Shown here: positions 25,889 to 35,361 of the stretch, piece by piece
Position numbering within the stretch: the stretch's first letter is position 1
Layout: every line of letters starts with the position of its first letter
Assembly: GCF_001613065.1 (NCBI RefSeq)
Contig: NZ_BDBQ01000087.1
Coordinates: forward strand, 1 to 64,000
Direction of reading: 5' to 3'
Source: Nocardia miyunensis NBRC 108239
GTDB taxonomy: Bacteria; Actinomycetota; Actinomycetes; Mycobacteriales; Mycobacteriaceae
DNA: 64,000 bases
Translations under genes and position numbers: made by a program
The notes under the pieces: generated by a model
Told to the model about the DNA's origin: nothing
Seen by the model: only the letters and a program-made list of their open reading frames with translations
Database searches by the model: none

Positions 25889-26572
25889 TCAGAGCACGTC
25901 GTGCCTGGCCAGAGCGTCGAGCAAACCGGTCCGGCGATCGGCGGTGGGAGCCGGATCCACCCATTCGTAGGCGCAGCCGACCTCGATCGCGGCACCGTCG
26001 TTCTCGCGGCTGTCGCCGACCATCAGCGTCGCCTCGGGAGGCAGGCCGAGGCGGTCGAGCGTCCATTCGAAGATCGGCCGATCCGGCTTGACCGCGCCGA
26101 GTTCGAACGACAGCGCGTAGACCTCGACGTACCGGTCCCAGTCGTGCGCGAGGAAGGCCGGTCGGATGTCGAACGGGATGTTGCTGACCACCGCGACGCG
26201 GATTCCGTTGGCCGACAACGCCTCCAGCACCTTGCCGGTGTCGGGATAGGGCGTCCACAGCAACGGATCGACCATGCGCGCGTACAGCCGCTGAGCGGGA
26301 TCGCCCTCGACGCCGCTCTGCCGCAACACTTCCCGATACACCTCGCGATGCCGGGCCGGTTCCAGATCCCGCTGCTCCCAGGCATGCTGGTGATGGGCGT
26401 CGAATTGCACCGCCTGATGAACCGGAGTGGTCATCCGGTCCAGGATCTCGGCCGATTCCGCCTCGTCGAAGGGACATCCGTCGGCCGTCACCAGATCGGG
26501 AGCCCAGCTCTCGTCGGCCTCGAGCCGGAACAACGTCCCCGAGAAATCGAACAGCACCGCGCGAATGGTCAC
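25889..26572 (-). CDS. HAD-superfamily hydrolase with altered motif I
   Basis: A 227-residue HAD hydrolase with a C1 helical cap. Motif I reads LFDFSGTLF: the nucleophile Asp is present but the usual second Asp, two residues on, is Ser. Motif II lies in VAVVSNIPFD, motif III in GAVKPDRPIFEWTLDRL and motif IV in MVGDSRENDGAAIEVG. Loss of the general acid/base Asp suggests a reaction other than simple phosphate-ester hydrolysis, or reduced activity, although DFSGT forms occur in several actinobacterial HADs. It diverges from the ABC ATPase gene. Confidence 0.88.
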   Translation of the reverse strand: MTIRAVLFDFSGTLFRLEADESWAPDLVTADGCPFDEAESAEILDRMTTPVHQAVQFDAHHQHAWEQRDLEPARHREVYREVLRQSGVEGDPAQRLYARMVDPLLWTPYPDTGKVLEALSANGIRVAVVSNIPFDIRPAFLAHDWDRYVEVYALSFELGAVKPDRPIFEWTLDRLGLPPEATLMVGDSRENDGAAIEVGCAYEWVDPAPTADRRTGLLDALARHDVL

Positions 26573-26648
26573 GCCGCACAGCGTACCGAAGTCATCCCAT
26601 GACCCAGATCACCTATCAGCTTGTCTGAGGACTTGTTACCGTGGACAC

Positions 26649-27449
26649 ATGGTCGACTCCCCTATCCTGCAGGTCACCGCCGTCGATTTCGTGCGCAACG
26701 GCAACGCGATCCTGTCCGATATCTCGCTCACGGTGCGCGCGGGCGAGCACTGGGCGCTGCTGGGCCCCAACGGCGCGGGCAAGACCACCCTGCTGAAGAT
26801 GGCCGGGGCATTCGAACATCCCACCCGCGGCACGGTCGAGGTGCTCGGCAAGCGGCTGGGCCGGGTGGACATGCGCGAGTTGCGCACATCCATCGGACAC
26901 GTGGATCCCCGGCACACCCTGCCGTATCCGCTGCGGGTGCATGAGGTCGTGCTGACGGGCCTGACCAATACCGCCGATCTGCAACAGCGCTGGACGCCGA
27001 CCGCCGAGCAGATCGCCGAGGCGGACCGGCTGGTCGAGTTGCTCGGCCTCGCCCATCGCCGGGACGCCCGCTGGCCCACCCTGTCCCAGGGCGAACGCGG
27101 TCGTGCGCTGATCGCCCGCGCCCTCATGGCCGATCCCAGCCTGCTGCTGCTGGACGAGCCCGCCACGGGACTCGACGTGGCCGGACGCGAACAGCTCATC
27201 GACCGGATCGACCGCCTGCAGGCCGCGCATCCGGACCTGGCCTCGATCCTGGTCACCCACCACCTCGAGGAACTGCCGCCCGGCATCACGCACGCCATGC
27301 TGCTGCGCGACGGCCGCCGGATCGCCGCCGGACCCGTCGACGACGTGCTGACCAGCGAGAACATCAGCGCCTGCTTCGACCATCCGATCCGGCTGACCCG
27401 GACCGACGGCCGCTGGCAGGTCCGCAGCGACCGGACCGTCCCGGCCTAG
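26649..27449 (+). CDS. Orphan ABC transporter ATP-binding protein
   Basis: A 266-residue ABC ATPase. Walker A GPNGAGKTT lies at about residues 39-47, the signature is LSQGE instead of LSGGQ, Walker B is LLLLDEPATGLD, and the H-loop is LVTHH. The pattern resembles the ModF/YlmA group of iron or molybdate-type ATPases that often stand without a permease, and none is adjacent here. The ATG at 26649 is chosen because it begins the domain. Its 3' end overlaps the tail of the asparagine permease gene by 4 bp. Confidence 0.9.
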   Translation: MVDSPILQVTAVDFVRNGNAILSDISLTVRAGEHWALLGPNGAGKTTLLKMAGAFEHPTRGTVEVLGKRLGRVDMRELRTSIGHVDPRHTLPYPLRVHEVVLTGLTNTADLQQRWTPTAEQIAEADRLVELLGLAHRRDARWPTLSQGERGRALIARALMADPSLLLLDEPATGLDVAGREQLIDRIDRLQAAHPDLASILVTHHLEELPPGITHAMLLRDGRRIAAGPVDDVLTSENISACFDHPIRLTRTDGRWQVRSDRTVPA

Positions 27450-28921
27450 CGGTCGGCCTCGCCGTCGATGGGAATGTTGGCGACGACGGGGAACTCCCCG
27501 GTGTACCCCGTACGCTGCCGCGCGATGACCAGCACCCGCTTGCGGGCGACGAACCAGCCGATGATCAGCGCCGGAACGATCACCACGAAACTGGCGACTG
27601 TCCACGTGCCGACCGGATAGTCGAATGCCGTCAGCACCAGCACGGCCGCCAGGAACACCAGCGTGAGAATCCCGGTGTAGGGCGCGCCGAACATCCGGAA
27701 GCTCGGGCGTTCCACCCGCCCGGCCCGCGCCCACCGCCACATCTGCAACTGACACAGCACGATCGTCGCCCAGCACGCGAGAATGCCCAGCGAGGCCACG
27801 TTCAGCACGATCTCGAACGCCTGCGAGGGCACCAGATAGTTGAGCCAGATGCCGAACAGCGCCACCACGGCCGTGAGCATGATGCCGCCGTACGGCACGC
27901 CCCTGCGGTTCATCCGGCCGGTGAACTTCGGCGCGCTGCCGTTCATCGACATCGAGCGCAGGATGCGCCCGGTGGAGTACAGCCCGGCGTTCAGACTGGA
28001 GAACGCCGCGGTGAGCACGACGAAGTTCATCACCGAACCGGCATGCGGCACACCGAGTTTGGAGAAGAAGGTGACGAACGGGCTCTCCCCCGCCGAATAG
28101 GCGGTGTAGGGCAGCAGCAGTGCCAGCAGCACCAGTGAGCCGATGTAGAACAGAGCGATCCGGATCAGCACCGAGTTGATCGCGCGCGGCATGATCTTCT
28201 CGGGGTTTTCCGTCTCGCCCGCGGCGGTGCCGACCAATTCCACTGCGGCATAGGCGAATACGACACCGGAGGTGACGGTGACCAGGGGTAGTATCCCGGT
28301 CGGGAACAGGCCGCCGGTGTGATTGATCACCCCGAGACCGGTGCTGTACCCCTGAACCGTGAAACGCCCGCCCAGGAACACCACGCCGACGCCGAGGAAC
28401 CCGGCCAGCGCGACGACCTTCACCAGCGCGGCCCAGAATTCCAGCTCACCGAACCATTTCACCGAGATCAGGTTGATGCTCAGCACGATGACCAGCGCGA
28501 TCAACGCCAGGAGCCACTGGGCGACGGGTTTGAACGCGCCCCAGTAGTGCAGATATGTCGCGATGGCGGTGGTGTCCACGATTCCGGTCATCGACCAGTT
28601 CAGGAAGTACATCCATCCCGCGACGAAGGCGGCCTTCTCACCGAAGAACTCGCGGGCGTAGGAGACGAACGACCCGGAGGACGGCCGGTGCAACACCAGC
28701 TCGCCCAGCGCTCGCAGAATGAAGAAGACGAAGATGCCGCATACGCCGTAGACCAGGAACAACCCCGGTCCGGCGCTGGCGAGACGACCACCGGCACCCA
28801 GGAACAACCCGGTGCCGATCGCCCCGCCGATGGCGATCATCTGCAACTGACGCGGTTTGAGGCTCTTGTGATAGCCGCTGTCCTCCGCGCCGAGGAAATC
28901 CTTTTCCCGTACCTGGGTCAT
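27446..28921 (-). CDS. ansP: L-asparagine permease (AnsP-type)
   Basis: A 491-residue amino-acid/proton symporter of the APC superfamily, strongly resembling mycobacterial AnsP1. Seen: a charged N-terminus, then KPRQLQMIAIGGAIGTGLFLG in TM1, the consensus stretch HRPSSGSFVSYAREFFGEKAA, and the family-typical VVFAYAAVELVGTAAGE. Twelve hydrophobic segments are visible. It should import asparagine for nitrogen supply and acid resistance. A divergent gamma-glutamyltransferase gene lies 213 bp away, so the pair may serve amino-acid nitrogen scavenging. Confidence 0.93.
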   Translation of the reverse strand: MTQVREKDFLGAEDSGYHKSLKPRQLQMIAIGGAIGTGLFLGAGGRLASAGPGLFLVYGVCGIFVFFILRALGELVLHRPSSGSFVSYAREFFGEKAAFVAGWMYFLNWSMTGIVDTTAIATYLHYWGAFKPVAQWLLALIALVIVLSINLISVKWFGELEFWAALVKVVALAGFLGVGVVFLGGRFTVQGYSTGLGVINHTGGLFPTGILPLVTVTSGVVFAYAAVELVGTAAGETENPEKIMPRAINSVLIRIALFYIGSLVLLALLLPYTAYSAGESPFVTFFSKLGVPHAGSVMNFVVLTAAFSSLNAGLYSTGRILRSMSMNGSAPKFTGRMNRRGVPYGGIMLTAVVALFGIWLNYLVPSQAFEIVLNVASLGILACWATIVLCQLQMWRWARAGRVERPSFRMFGAPYTGILTLVFLAAVLVLTAFDYPVGTWTVASFVVIVPALIIGWFVARKRVLVIARQRTGYTGEFPVVANIPIDGEADR

Positions 28922-29134
28922 ATGACAGTTCGATCCTTAGCGTTCGATGGTCGAGGGCAGAGGTTACCCGGCCGATAGCCAGGTGGCGGATATCGGCCTC
29001 TACCGAAACAGCTTCCACCGAATGATACTGGTAACGATGGTAGATTGCGTCGGTACAAAAGTAGCCGAGCGGCAACGCAATTGGCTTCCCGCCGCTGGCA
29101 GGAGCCTCCTGCCCGATCCCGATACAGTCCGATC

Positions 29135-31072
29135 ATGACGCATACCCGACACCTCACCGGCACAGCCGCGGCCACCCTGCTGCTCATCGCGGGTGTGCTG
29201 ACAGGTTGCTCGGACCAATCCAGCGGCGCGAGCGGACCCTGTGCCGATACGCAGAACGGCACCCATATCGCCGCCGCCGCGCCGACCGCCTCCGGGGATA
29301 TCGCCAACAACCCGGAGGTCGGGACCGGATACCGCACCGATATGACGCCGGTGCGCACCCGCACCTACGCCGTCTCGGCCGCGAATCCCCTTGCCACACA
29401 GGCGGCTTGCCGGGTGCTCGCCTCCGGTGGGACCGCCGCGGACGCGCTGGTGGCGGTGCAGACGGTGCTCGGCCTGGTGGAACCGCAGGCCACCGGCATC
29501 GGCGGCGGCGCGTTCCTGCTCTACTACGACGCCGCGACCAGGACCATCGACGCCTACGACGGCCGCGAGACCGCCCCCGCCACCGCGACGGAGAACTATC
29601 TGCGCTGGGTCAGCGACACCGATCGCACCACGCCACAGCCGAATACCCGCGCCAGCGGCCGATCCATCGGCGTGCCCGGCGTGCTGCGACTGCTCGAGCG
29701 AGCGCACGCCGACCACGGCAAGCAGCCCTGGCACGACCTGTTCACCCCGGCGATCGATCTGGCCGACCGCGGTTTCGCGATCAGTCCGCGGATGGCCGCC
29801 GAAATCGCCGCCTCCGCTTCGGATCTCGCCCGGGACGACAACGCCAAGGCATATTTCCTGCGGCCCGACGGCTCGCCGAAACCCGCCGGCACCACCATCA
29901 CCAATCCGGCGATGGCCAAGACGCTGGGCACGATCGCCGACGACGGTGCGAACGCCTTCTACACCGGCCCGATCGCCCGGGACATCGTCGCGGCCGCCGC
30001 GACCACCTCGGGCGGGCGCACTCCCGGACAGCTGACCCTCGCGGATCTGAGCGACTACCAGGCGAAGAAACGCACCGCGATCTGCACGAACTACCGCACG
30101 CACGAGTTGTGCGGTATGCCCGGCCCTTCCTCCGGTGGCATCACCGTGGCCGCCGCCCTCGGCATCCTGCAGAACTTCGACATGGCTTCCCTCGCGCCAC
30201 AGCACCTCGATCGCAACGGCGGAATTCCCACCGCCCGCGCGGTACACCTGATCTCCGAGGCCGAACGGCTCGCGTACGCCGACCGCGACAAATACGTCGC
30301 CGATCCCGACTTCGTCCCGCTCCCGGGAAACTCACCGGACACGTTGCTGAACGAGAACTACCTCAAACAGCGTGCGGCACTGATCGATCCGGCGCACAGC
30401 ATGGGCACCGCGCAGCCCGGTGACTTCGGGCCGATTCCGGTGGCGGCCGGGCCGCAGCAGCCCGAGCACGGTACGAGCCACATCTCCGTGGTGGACCGGT
30501 ACGGCAATGCCGCGACCATGACCACCACGGTCGAATCGGCGTTCGGCTCGTTCCACATCGTCGACGGTTTCGTACTCAACAATCAGCTCACCGATTTCAG
30601 CGCGAGTCCCACCGCCGCCGACGGCACCCCGGTCGCCAATCGGGTCCAACCCGGTAAGCGCCCGCGCAGCTCGATGAGCCCCACCCTGGTCTTCGACCGT
30701 GCTCCCGACGGATCCCGCGGCCAGCTCAGCTATGTCACCGGCTCGCCGGGCGGTGGGATGATTCCGCAGTTCGTCGTGAAAACCCTTGTTGGACTGCTCG
30801 ATTGGGGTCTGGACCCGCAGCAGGCGGTATCCCTGGCCGATTTCGGGGCCGCCAACACGCCGGTGACCGGTATCGGCGGTGAGGATCCGGATATCGACGC
30901 CACGTCCAACGGCGATCACAACCCACTCGTGCAGCAGCTACGTGCGATGGGCCATCAGGTCTCGGTGGTCCAGCAGTCCAGCGGACTCAGCGCCCTGAAA
31001 CGCATACCGGGCGGCTGGATCGGGGGCGCCGATCCGCGACGCGAGGGCGCGGTCGAGGGAGATGCCAACTGA
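29135..31072 (+). CDS. ggt: Gamma-glutamyltransferase lipoprotein
   Basis: A 645-residue Ntn hydrolase that removes or transfers the gamma-glutamyl group of glutathione-like peptides outside the cell. The signal peptide ends in the lipobox GVLTGC (about residues 18-23). Seen: EPQATGIGGGAFLLYYD, the autocleavage site EHGTSHISVVD with catalytic Thr at residue 447, the loop GKRPRSSMSPT and the oxyanion motif GSPGGGMIPQ. Length and lipobox match mycobacterial GgtB. The ATG at 29135 is chosen to place the lipobox correctly. It diverges from ansP. Confidence 0.94.
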   Translation: MTHTRHLTGTAAATLLLIAGVLTGCSDQSSGASGPCADTQNGTHIAAAAPTASGDIANNPEVGTGYRTDMTPVRTRTYAVSAANPLATQAACRVLASGGTAADALVAVQTVLGLVEPQATGIGGGAFLLYYDAATRTIDAYDGRETAPATATENYLRWVSDTDRTTPQPNTRASGRSIGVPGVLRLLERAHADHGKQPWHDLFTPAIDLADRGFAISPRMAAEIAASASDLARDDNAKAYFLRPDGSPKPAGTTITNPAMAKTLGTIADDGANAFYTGPIARDIVAAAATTSGGRTPGQLTLADLSDYQAKKRTAICTNYRTHELCGMPGPSSGGITVAAALGILQNFDMASLAPQHLDRNGGIPTARAVHLISEAERLAYADRDKYVADPDFVPLPGNSPDTLLNENYLKQRAALIDPAHSMGTAQPGDFGPIPVAAGPQQPEHGTSHISVVDRYGNAATMTTTVESAFGSFHIVDGFVLNNQLTDFSASPTAADGTPVANRVQPGKRPRSSMSPTLVFDRAPDGSRGQLSYVTGSPGGGMIPQFVVKTLVGLLDWGLDPQQAVSLADFGAANTPVTGIGGEDPDIDATSNGDHNPLVQQLRAMGHQVSVVQQSSGLSALKRIPGGWIGGADPRREGAVEGDAN

Positions 31073-31313
31073 TCGGCCGCCAGCCTCCCCGGACCCTGGC
31101 CTGGAAATCAGCGTCCTCGGGATGGCGATAACGCATCGGGCAACACCCGCGCGGCCCGCCACCCGATGAGGCAGCGACCCGAGCGACGTCGCACTGGCCC
31201 ATCCCAGCGGTTCCGCGACAGCTCGGCCCGGCCGAGCCGATGGCACCCGCCGCATCTGGGATCGGGAGTACCCGCAGGGGTTCCACATCGGCGTGAACGG
31301 TGGACGTTCGCGC

Positions 31314-31820
31314 TCACTCCCCCTGTTCGGCAGTGTATTTCGCGCCCAGCTCGCGGAAGCGGTCCATCGCCTGCGCGGCGTAGTCCTTGTCGTTGACCCG
31401 AATGGCCAGCATCGGCACGTACTCGTCGCCTGCCAATTCGAGCCTGGCCCAGGCCTTCTTGTCCGGAATCGACACCCCGCGAATGTCCTGCCAGTCGAAC
31501 TCGTTGTCCCCCAGGATGTTACGCACGACCACGCCGCGCGCACCGACCCGCACGCGCGGCCGGGTCAGCAGGAGCACCGCCGCGGCCAGCAGCAGGCCGA
31601 ACACGATGACCGCCACCTGATCCGCGCCGCGGAAATTCACCCCGGTATGACTGTGGTTCGACAGCACCCCGGCCAGGATGAACACGATCGCGATCACCGC
31701 GGCGACGATGCGGGAGGTCCGCACCGCACGACGCGGGCGCACCTCCAGATCCCAACCGGCATCGGCGGTTTCGCGCGCCGCCTGCGGTGTGCGCTTCCAG
31801 ATTCGGACGACCGGCGTCAT
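31314..31820 (-). CDS. Membrane PH-domain protein (Rv1417-like)
   Basis: A 168-residue protein with two transmembrane helices (about residues 38-56 and 70-86) followed by a bacterial PH-like domain (RPRVRVGARGVVVRNILGDNEFDWQDIRGV and AWARLELAGDEYVPMLAIR). It lies four bases after ribH, as its mycobacterial counterpart Rv1417 does, so it is part of the riboflavin transcript. Function unknown; the fixed association with ribH suggests a link to flavin supply or simply inherited order. Confidence 0.9.
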   Translation of the reverse strand: MTPVVRIWKRTPQAARETADAGWDLEVRPRRAVRTSRIVAAVIAIVFILAGVLSNHSHTGVNFRGADQVAVIVFGLLLAAAVLLLTRPRVRVGARGVVVRNILGDNEFDWQDIRGVSIPDKKAWARLELAGDEYVPMLAIRVNDKDYAAQAMDRFRELGAKYTAEQGE

Positions 31821-31824
31821 CGGA

Positions 31825-32304
31825 TCAGACGGCCTGCCGCAGCGCGCGCAACGTCAGCGCCGCATCCAGAGCGGCCGCGGCGGCCTGCTCACCCTTGTTC
31901 TCCGCCGAATCGGGCAGTCCGGCCCGGTCCAGGGCCTGCGCCTCGGTGTTCACCGTCAGCACGCCATTGGTGACCGGGGTGCTCTCGTCCAGCGAGACGC
32001 GGGTGAGCCCGGCGGTCACCGAATCGCAGACGTACTCGAAATGCGGTGTCTCGCCGCGGATCACGACGCCCAGCGCGATCACCGCGTCGTGCGTGCGGGC
32101 CAGCGCCTGTGCGACGACCGGAAGTTCCATCGCCCCGGCGCAGCGCACCACGGTCAGCTGATCCACGCCCGCCGCTCGCGCCACCTGCTCGGCATTGGCG
32201 AGCAGGGTGTCGCAGATCGTGGTGTGCCACCGCGACGCGACGACGCCGACCTTCAGGTCCTTGGCATCGTCGAGATCGAAGGCCGGTACTCCGGTACCGC
32301 TCAC
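31825..32304 (-). CDS. ribH: 6,7-dimethyl-8-ribityllumazine synthase
   Basis: A 159-residue lumazine synthase, the penultimate enzyme of riboflavin synthesis. Seen: VGVVASRWHTTICDTLL, GAMELPVVAQALA, ALGVVIRGETPHFEYVC (with the catalytic-region His), GVLTVNTEAQALDRA. The GTG at 32304 is preferred because the protein then matches the usual 155-160 residues; an ATG at 32358 would add a charged tail. It sits downstream of ribBA with a gap of about 127 bp and upstream of the PH-domain gene. Confidence 0.96.
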   Translation of the reverse strand: MSGTGVPAFDLDDAKDLKVGVVASRWHTTICDTLLANAEQVARAAGVDQLTVVRCAGAMELPVVAQALARTHDAVIALGVVIRGETPHFEYVCDSVTAGLTRVSLDESTPVTNGVLTVNTEAQALDRAGLPDSAENKGEQAAAAALDAALTLRALRQAV

Positions 32305-32431
32305 GACTCCGCCTCGCCGACGCTCGGCTCCATCGTGCGCGGTGCGCGCTGTGCACATGATTCGCTGCGCTGCGCTACGCTCATCGGCTTCCTTCCTCTA
32401 ACCTACAGCCGCACAACGCGGCCCGATGGTC

Positions 32432-33682
32432 CTACTGCGCGGTCTCGCCCAGGTCCAGGTCGTCGAGCCCGACCAGGTCGTGGCCCATGCGGTCGCGTTT
32501 GGTGCGCAGGTACCGCAGGTTCTCGGCGTTGGCGCGCACCGGCATAGGCACCCGTTCGGTGATGCTCAACCCGTAGCCGTCCAGGCCGACGCGCTTGGCC
32601 GGATTGTTGGTCAGCAGGCGCATCGAGGTGATGCCGAGATCGACGAGAATCTGTGCGCCGGTGCCGTAGTCGCGGGCGTCGGCGGGCAGGCCCAGTTCGA
32701 TGTTCGCATCGACGGTGTCATGGCCGTTGTCCTGCAACTGATATGCCTGCAGCTTGTGCATCAGGCCGATGCCGCGGCCCTCGTGCCCGCGCATGTAGAG
32801 CACCACGCCGCGGCCCTCGGCGGCGACCATCTCCATCGCCGCGTGCAGCTGTGGACCGCAGTCACACCGCAGCGAACCGAACACGTCGCCGGTGAGGCAT
32901 TCCGAATGCACGCGCACCAGCACGTCCTCGCCACCGTCCACCGCGACGTCGCCGAGCACCAGCGCGACGTGCTCGACCTCGTCGTAGATGCTCTTGTAGC
33001 CGACGGCCTTGAAACTGCCGTAGCGGGTGGGGATTCGCGCCTCGGCGATCCGCTCCACCTGCTTCTCGTGCTTGCGCCGCCAGGCGATCATGTCGGCGAT
33101 GGAGATCAGTGCCAGCTCGTGTTCGTCGGCGAAGACCCGCAACTCCTCGGTGCGGGCCATATCGCCCTCGTTCTTCTGGCTGACGATCTCGCAGATGACA
33201 CCAGCCGCGGACAGTCCCGCCAGACGGGCCAGATCCACCGCGGCCTCGGTGTGCCCGGGACGGCGCAGGACTCCACCCTCCTTGGCGCGCAACGGAACCA
33301 CGTGCCCGGGGCGGTTGAACTGATCGGCCGTGGCCGACGGGTCGGCGAGCAGGCGCATGGTCCGTGCGCGGTCCGCGCCGGAGATGCCCGTGGTGACGCC
33401 CTCGCGCGCGTCCACCGACACGGTGTAGGCGGTGCCGTGCTTGTCCTGGTTGATCGAGTACATCGGCGGCAGACCCAGCCGGTCGCAGTCGGTGCCGGTC
33501 AGCGGCACACAGATGTAACCGGAGGTGTAGCGGATCATGAAGGCCACCAGTTCGGGGGTGGCCTTTTCCGCGGCGAAGATGAGGTCGCCCTCGTTCTCCC
33601 TGCCCTCGTCGTCGACGACGACGACCGCCTTACCCGCGGCGATATCGGCGACTGCGCGCTCGATGGTGTCGAACCTGGTCAC
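32432..33682 (-). CDS. ribBA: Bifunctional RibBA (DHBP synthase/GTP cyclohydrolase II)
   Basis: A 416-residue enzyme supplying both precursors of riboflavin. The N-terminal 3,4-dihydroxy-2-butanone-4-phosphate synthase half (about residues 1-200) has DDEGRENEGDLIFAAE, SGYICVPL, NQDKHGTAYTV and RPGHTEAAVDL. The C-terminal GTP cyclohydrolase II half has the zinc ligands in CLTGDVFGSLRCDCG, the catalytic MRGHEGRGIGL and LLTNNPAKRVGLDGYGL. I chose the GTG at 33682 (family start TRFDTIERAVADI); an ATG 11 codons upstream is possible. Operon order is ribE-ribBA-ribH-PH. Confidence 0.96.
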   Translation of the reverse strand: MTRFDTIERAVADIAAGKAVVVVDDEGRENEGDLIFAAEKATPELVAFMIRYTSGYICVPLTGTDCDRLGLPPMYSINQDKHGTAYTVSVDAREGVTTGISGADRARTMRLLADPSATADQFNRPGHVVPLRAKEGGVLRRPGHTEAAVDLARLAGLSAAGVICEIVSQKNEGDMARTEELRVFADEHELALISIADMIAWRRKHEKQVERIAEARIPTRYGSFKAVGYKSIYDEVEHVALVLGDVAVDGGEDVLVRVHSECLTGDVFGSLRCDCGPQLHAAMEMVAAEGRGVVLYMRGHEGRGIGLMHKLQAYQLQDNGHDTVDANIELGLPADARDYGTGAQILVDLGITSMRLLTNNPAKRVGLDGYGLSITERVPMPVRANAENLRYLRTKRDRMGHDLVGLDDLDLGETAQ

Positions 33683-33757
33683 GTCTGCTGTGCTCCGTCT
33701 CGATATGGATGCCAATTACAGTACGGCGTCGCCCGGCTGGGTTGTTCGCCACCCGAA

Positions 33758-34378
33758 CTATCCGCGCTGCATGAGGCGCTCCACATACTTCGCGATGATG
33801 TCCACCTCGAGGTTGACCGTCGTTCCTACCGGGGCGGACCCCAGCGTGGTGAGCTCACGGGTCGTCGGGATGAGCGAGACCTCCAGCCAGTCGAGGTGAC
33901 CAGGTTCACCCTCGGTATCGGTGCCGATGCCCGAGACCGTCAGCGAGATGCCGTCGATGGTGATCGAGCCCTTCTCCACGATGTAGCGGGCCAGCGCGTC
34001 GGGCACCGAGACTCGCACGACCTCCCAGTTCTCCTGCGGGCTCCGGGAGACGATGGTGCCGGTGCCATCCACGTGGCCCTGCACGATGTGCCCGCCGAGA
34101 CGGCTGTCGACCGCGGCGGCGCGCTCGAGGTTCACCTTCGCGCCGAGGTCGAGTTTGCCGATGCCGGAGCGGTTGAGTGTCTCGCCCATCACGTCGGTGG
34201 TGAAGCTGTCCCCGTCGACGATGTCGACCACGGTCAGGCAGACGCCGTTCACGGCGATGGAGTCGCCGTGCCGGGCATCGGAGGTCACGAGCTTGCCTCG
34301 GATGGTCAGTCGCGCCGCGTCGGCCAGCGGCTCGGCCGCCACGATTTCGCCGAGTTCCTCGACGATGCCTGTGAACAT
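33758..34378 (-). CDS. ribE: Riboflavin synthase
   Basis: A 206-residue riboflavin synthase of the alpha-chain type, converting two lumazine molecules to riboflavin. It shows the internal duplication of the family: MFTGIVEELGEI with NGVCLTVVDI in repeat one, and GHIVQGHVDGTGTI with IDGISLTVSGI in repeat two. The start at 34378 gives the canonical N-terminus. It leads the rib genes here; no FMN riboswitch signature is visible upstream. Confidence 0.95.
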   Translation of the reverse strand: MFTGIVEELGEIVAAEPLADAARLTIRGKLVTSDARHGDSIAVNGVCLTVVDIVDGDSFTTDVMGETLNRSGIGKLDLGAKVNLERAAAVDSRLGGHIVQGHVDGTGTIVSRSPQENWEVVRVSVPDALARYIVEKGSITIDGISLTVSGIGTDTEGEPGHLDWLEVSLIPTTRELTTLGSAPVGTTVNLEVDIIAKYVERLMQRG

Positions 34379-34890
34379 GCCCGCTCTCCTTCTCACCCGG
34401 TGCTCGCCTCCACCAACGGTCCGGACCGTCGGCGATATTCCCTGCCGGGCCGGTGTGTTCTCAGCCTAACGAGGCCGGTTCGGCCGCGACACTCGCCGTC
34501 CCGCCCGACGGACTCCGGACCGCGACTCCGGCGAATCGGACATAAGCCGACGCCGCGCCCGGATGAATCCGTACGCTCCGGTTATTGCTGCGGAATAAAT
34601 GGCCGAATCGGGAAATAGTTGCACGATTCAGGCGCTGATCGAGATGATCGTCGGCAATACGAATGCTTTCTCGTATCACCGGATCGATATAACCGTTCGG
34701 ATAACAACTCGACCTTGCTGGTTACCCAATTCGCAACGCGCTGACACCTCGCGCTTGCGTTTCGAATCAATCGGAAGCAACATTGTTATGCAGTTGATTC
34801 CCATGATTCGTGCCACGTTCCGGCCGAAGGAAGGTTGAGGCCCGCAAGGGCTGGATCAAGGTTGAACGACTACACAGACGGGGGTGCGGT
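34379..34890. other. AT-richer intergenic region between ribE and an orphan gene
   Basis: About 510 bp without a supportable gene. The part from about 34580 to 34830 is visibly richer in A and T than anything around it (for example AATAAATGG, GATATAACCG and AACATTGTTATGC). Short open frames on both strands lack domains and good starts. It must hold the divergent promoters of ribE and the 156-residue orphan. In mycobacteria ribG/ribD lies near this position. Confidence 0.5.
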
Positions 34891-35361
34891 GTGACCATGA
34901 TTCTCGATTCGACACTCGAAATTCGCTGTGTGCAGTACCGCTGTGAATCTCATCTGCCGGCATCGGTCGATCCGGCGTCGCATCACATCCTGCTCGAGGT
35001 CGGCTCGCGCTACGGCGCCATCACCATGCCCGCGGACCTCGGCGAACGCGTTCAGCGGCGACTCGACCGGGCCGGCGTCGCCGGACCCGTCGTCGACCAC
35101 CCCCGCGCCCGCCGGTGGACGTTCATCACCGGTCCGGGCAGCCCGAGCACCTCGGTCTCGGCCGAATTGTTCCGGCTCTACGCGACCGTGGCCTGCGCGG
35201 GCAGTCCGGTGGTGCTGCCCTCGGCGGACGACGAGCGCACCGGATATCGCGTCTGGGTACAGCCCCCGGGCGAGGCCGATGCGGTGCCGCCGCTGGAGAC
35301 GGTGATCGAGGCCGCCCGCGCCGAGTCCGGCGGATCGCCTCGACCCCGGTCCAGGTGGTAG
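34891..35361 (+). CDS. Conserved-type hypothetical protein
   Basis: A 156-residue protein I cannot assign to a function. It has a repeated alpha/beta look with DPASHHILLEVGSRYGAITMPADLG, HPRARRWTFITGPG and LFRLYATVACAGSPVVLPSADDERTGYRVW. I recall multicopy hypothetical proteins of Nocardia with this ITMP...HPRSRRWTF pattern; their role is unknown. It has no signal peptide or membrane segment. The GTG at 34891 or the ATG at 34897 could start it. It stands alone, tail-to-tail with rpe (16 bp), downstream of an AT-rich promoter region. Confidence 0.7.
   Translation: MTMILDSTLEIRCVQYRCESHLPASVDPASHHILLEVGSRYGAITMPADLGERVQRRLDRAGVAGPVVDHPRARRWTFITGPGSPSTSVSAELFRLYATVACAGSPVVLPSADDERTGYRVWVQPPGEADAVPPLETVIEAARAESGGSPRPRSRW

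Noticed and set aside
28922..29134. GlnR box between ansP and ggt
   Set aside because: Isolated GTAAC and GAAAC-like words occur, but not in the spaced four-part arrangement of a GlnR site.
34379..34480. FMN riboswitch upstream of ribE
   Set aside because: None of the conserved RFN core blocks is recognisable in this leader.
34599..34838. A 79-codon frame in the AT-rich gap
   Set aside because: No ribosome binding site, no domain, and composition typical of intergenic DNA.
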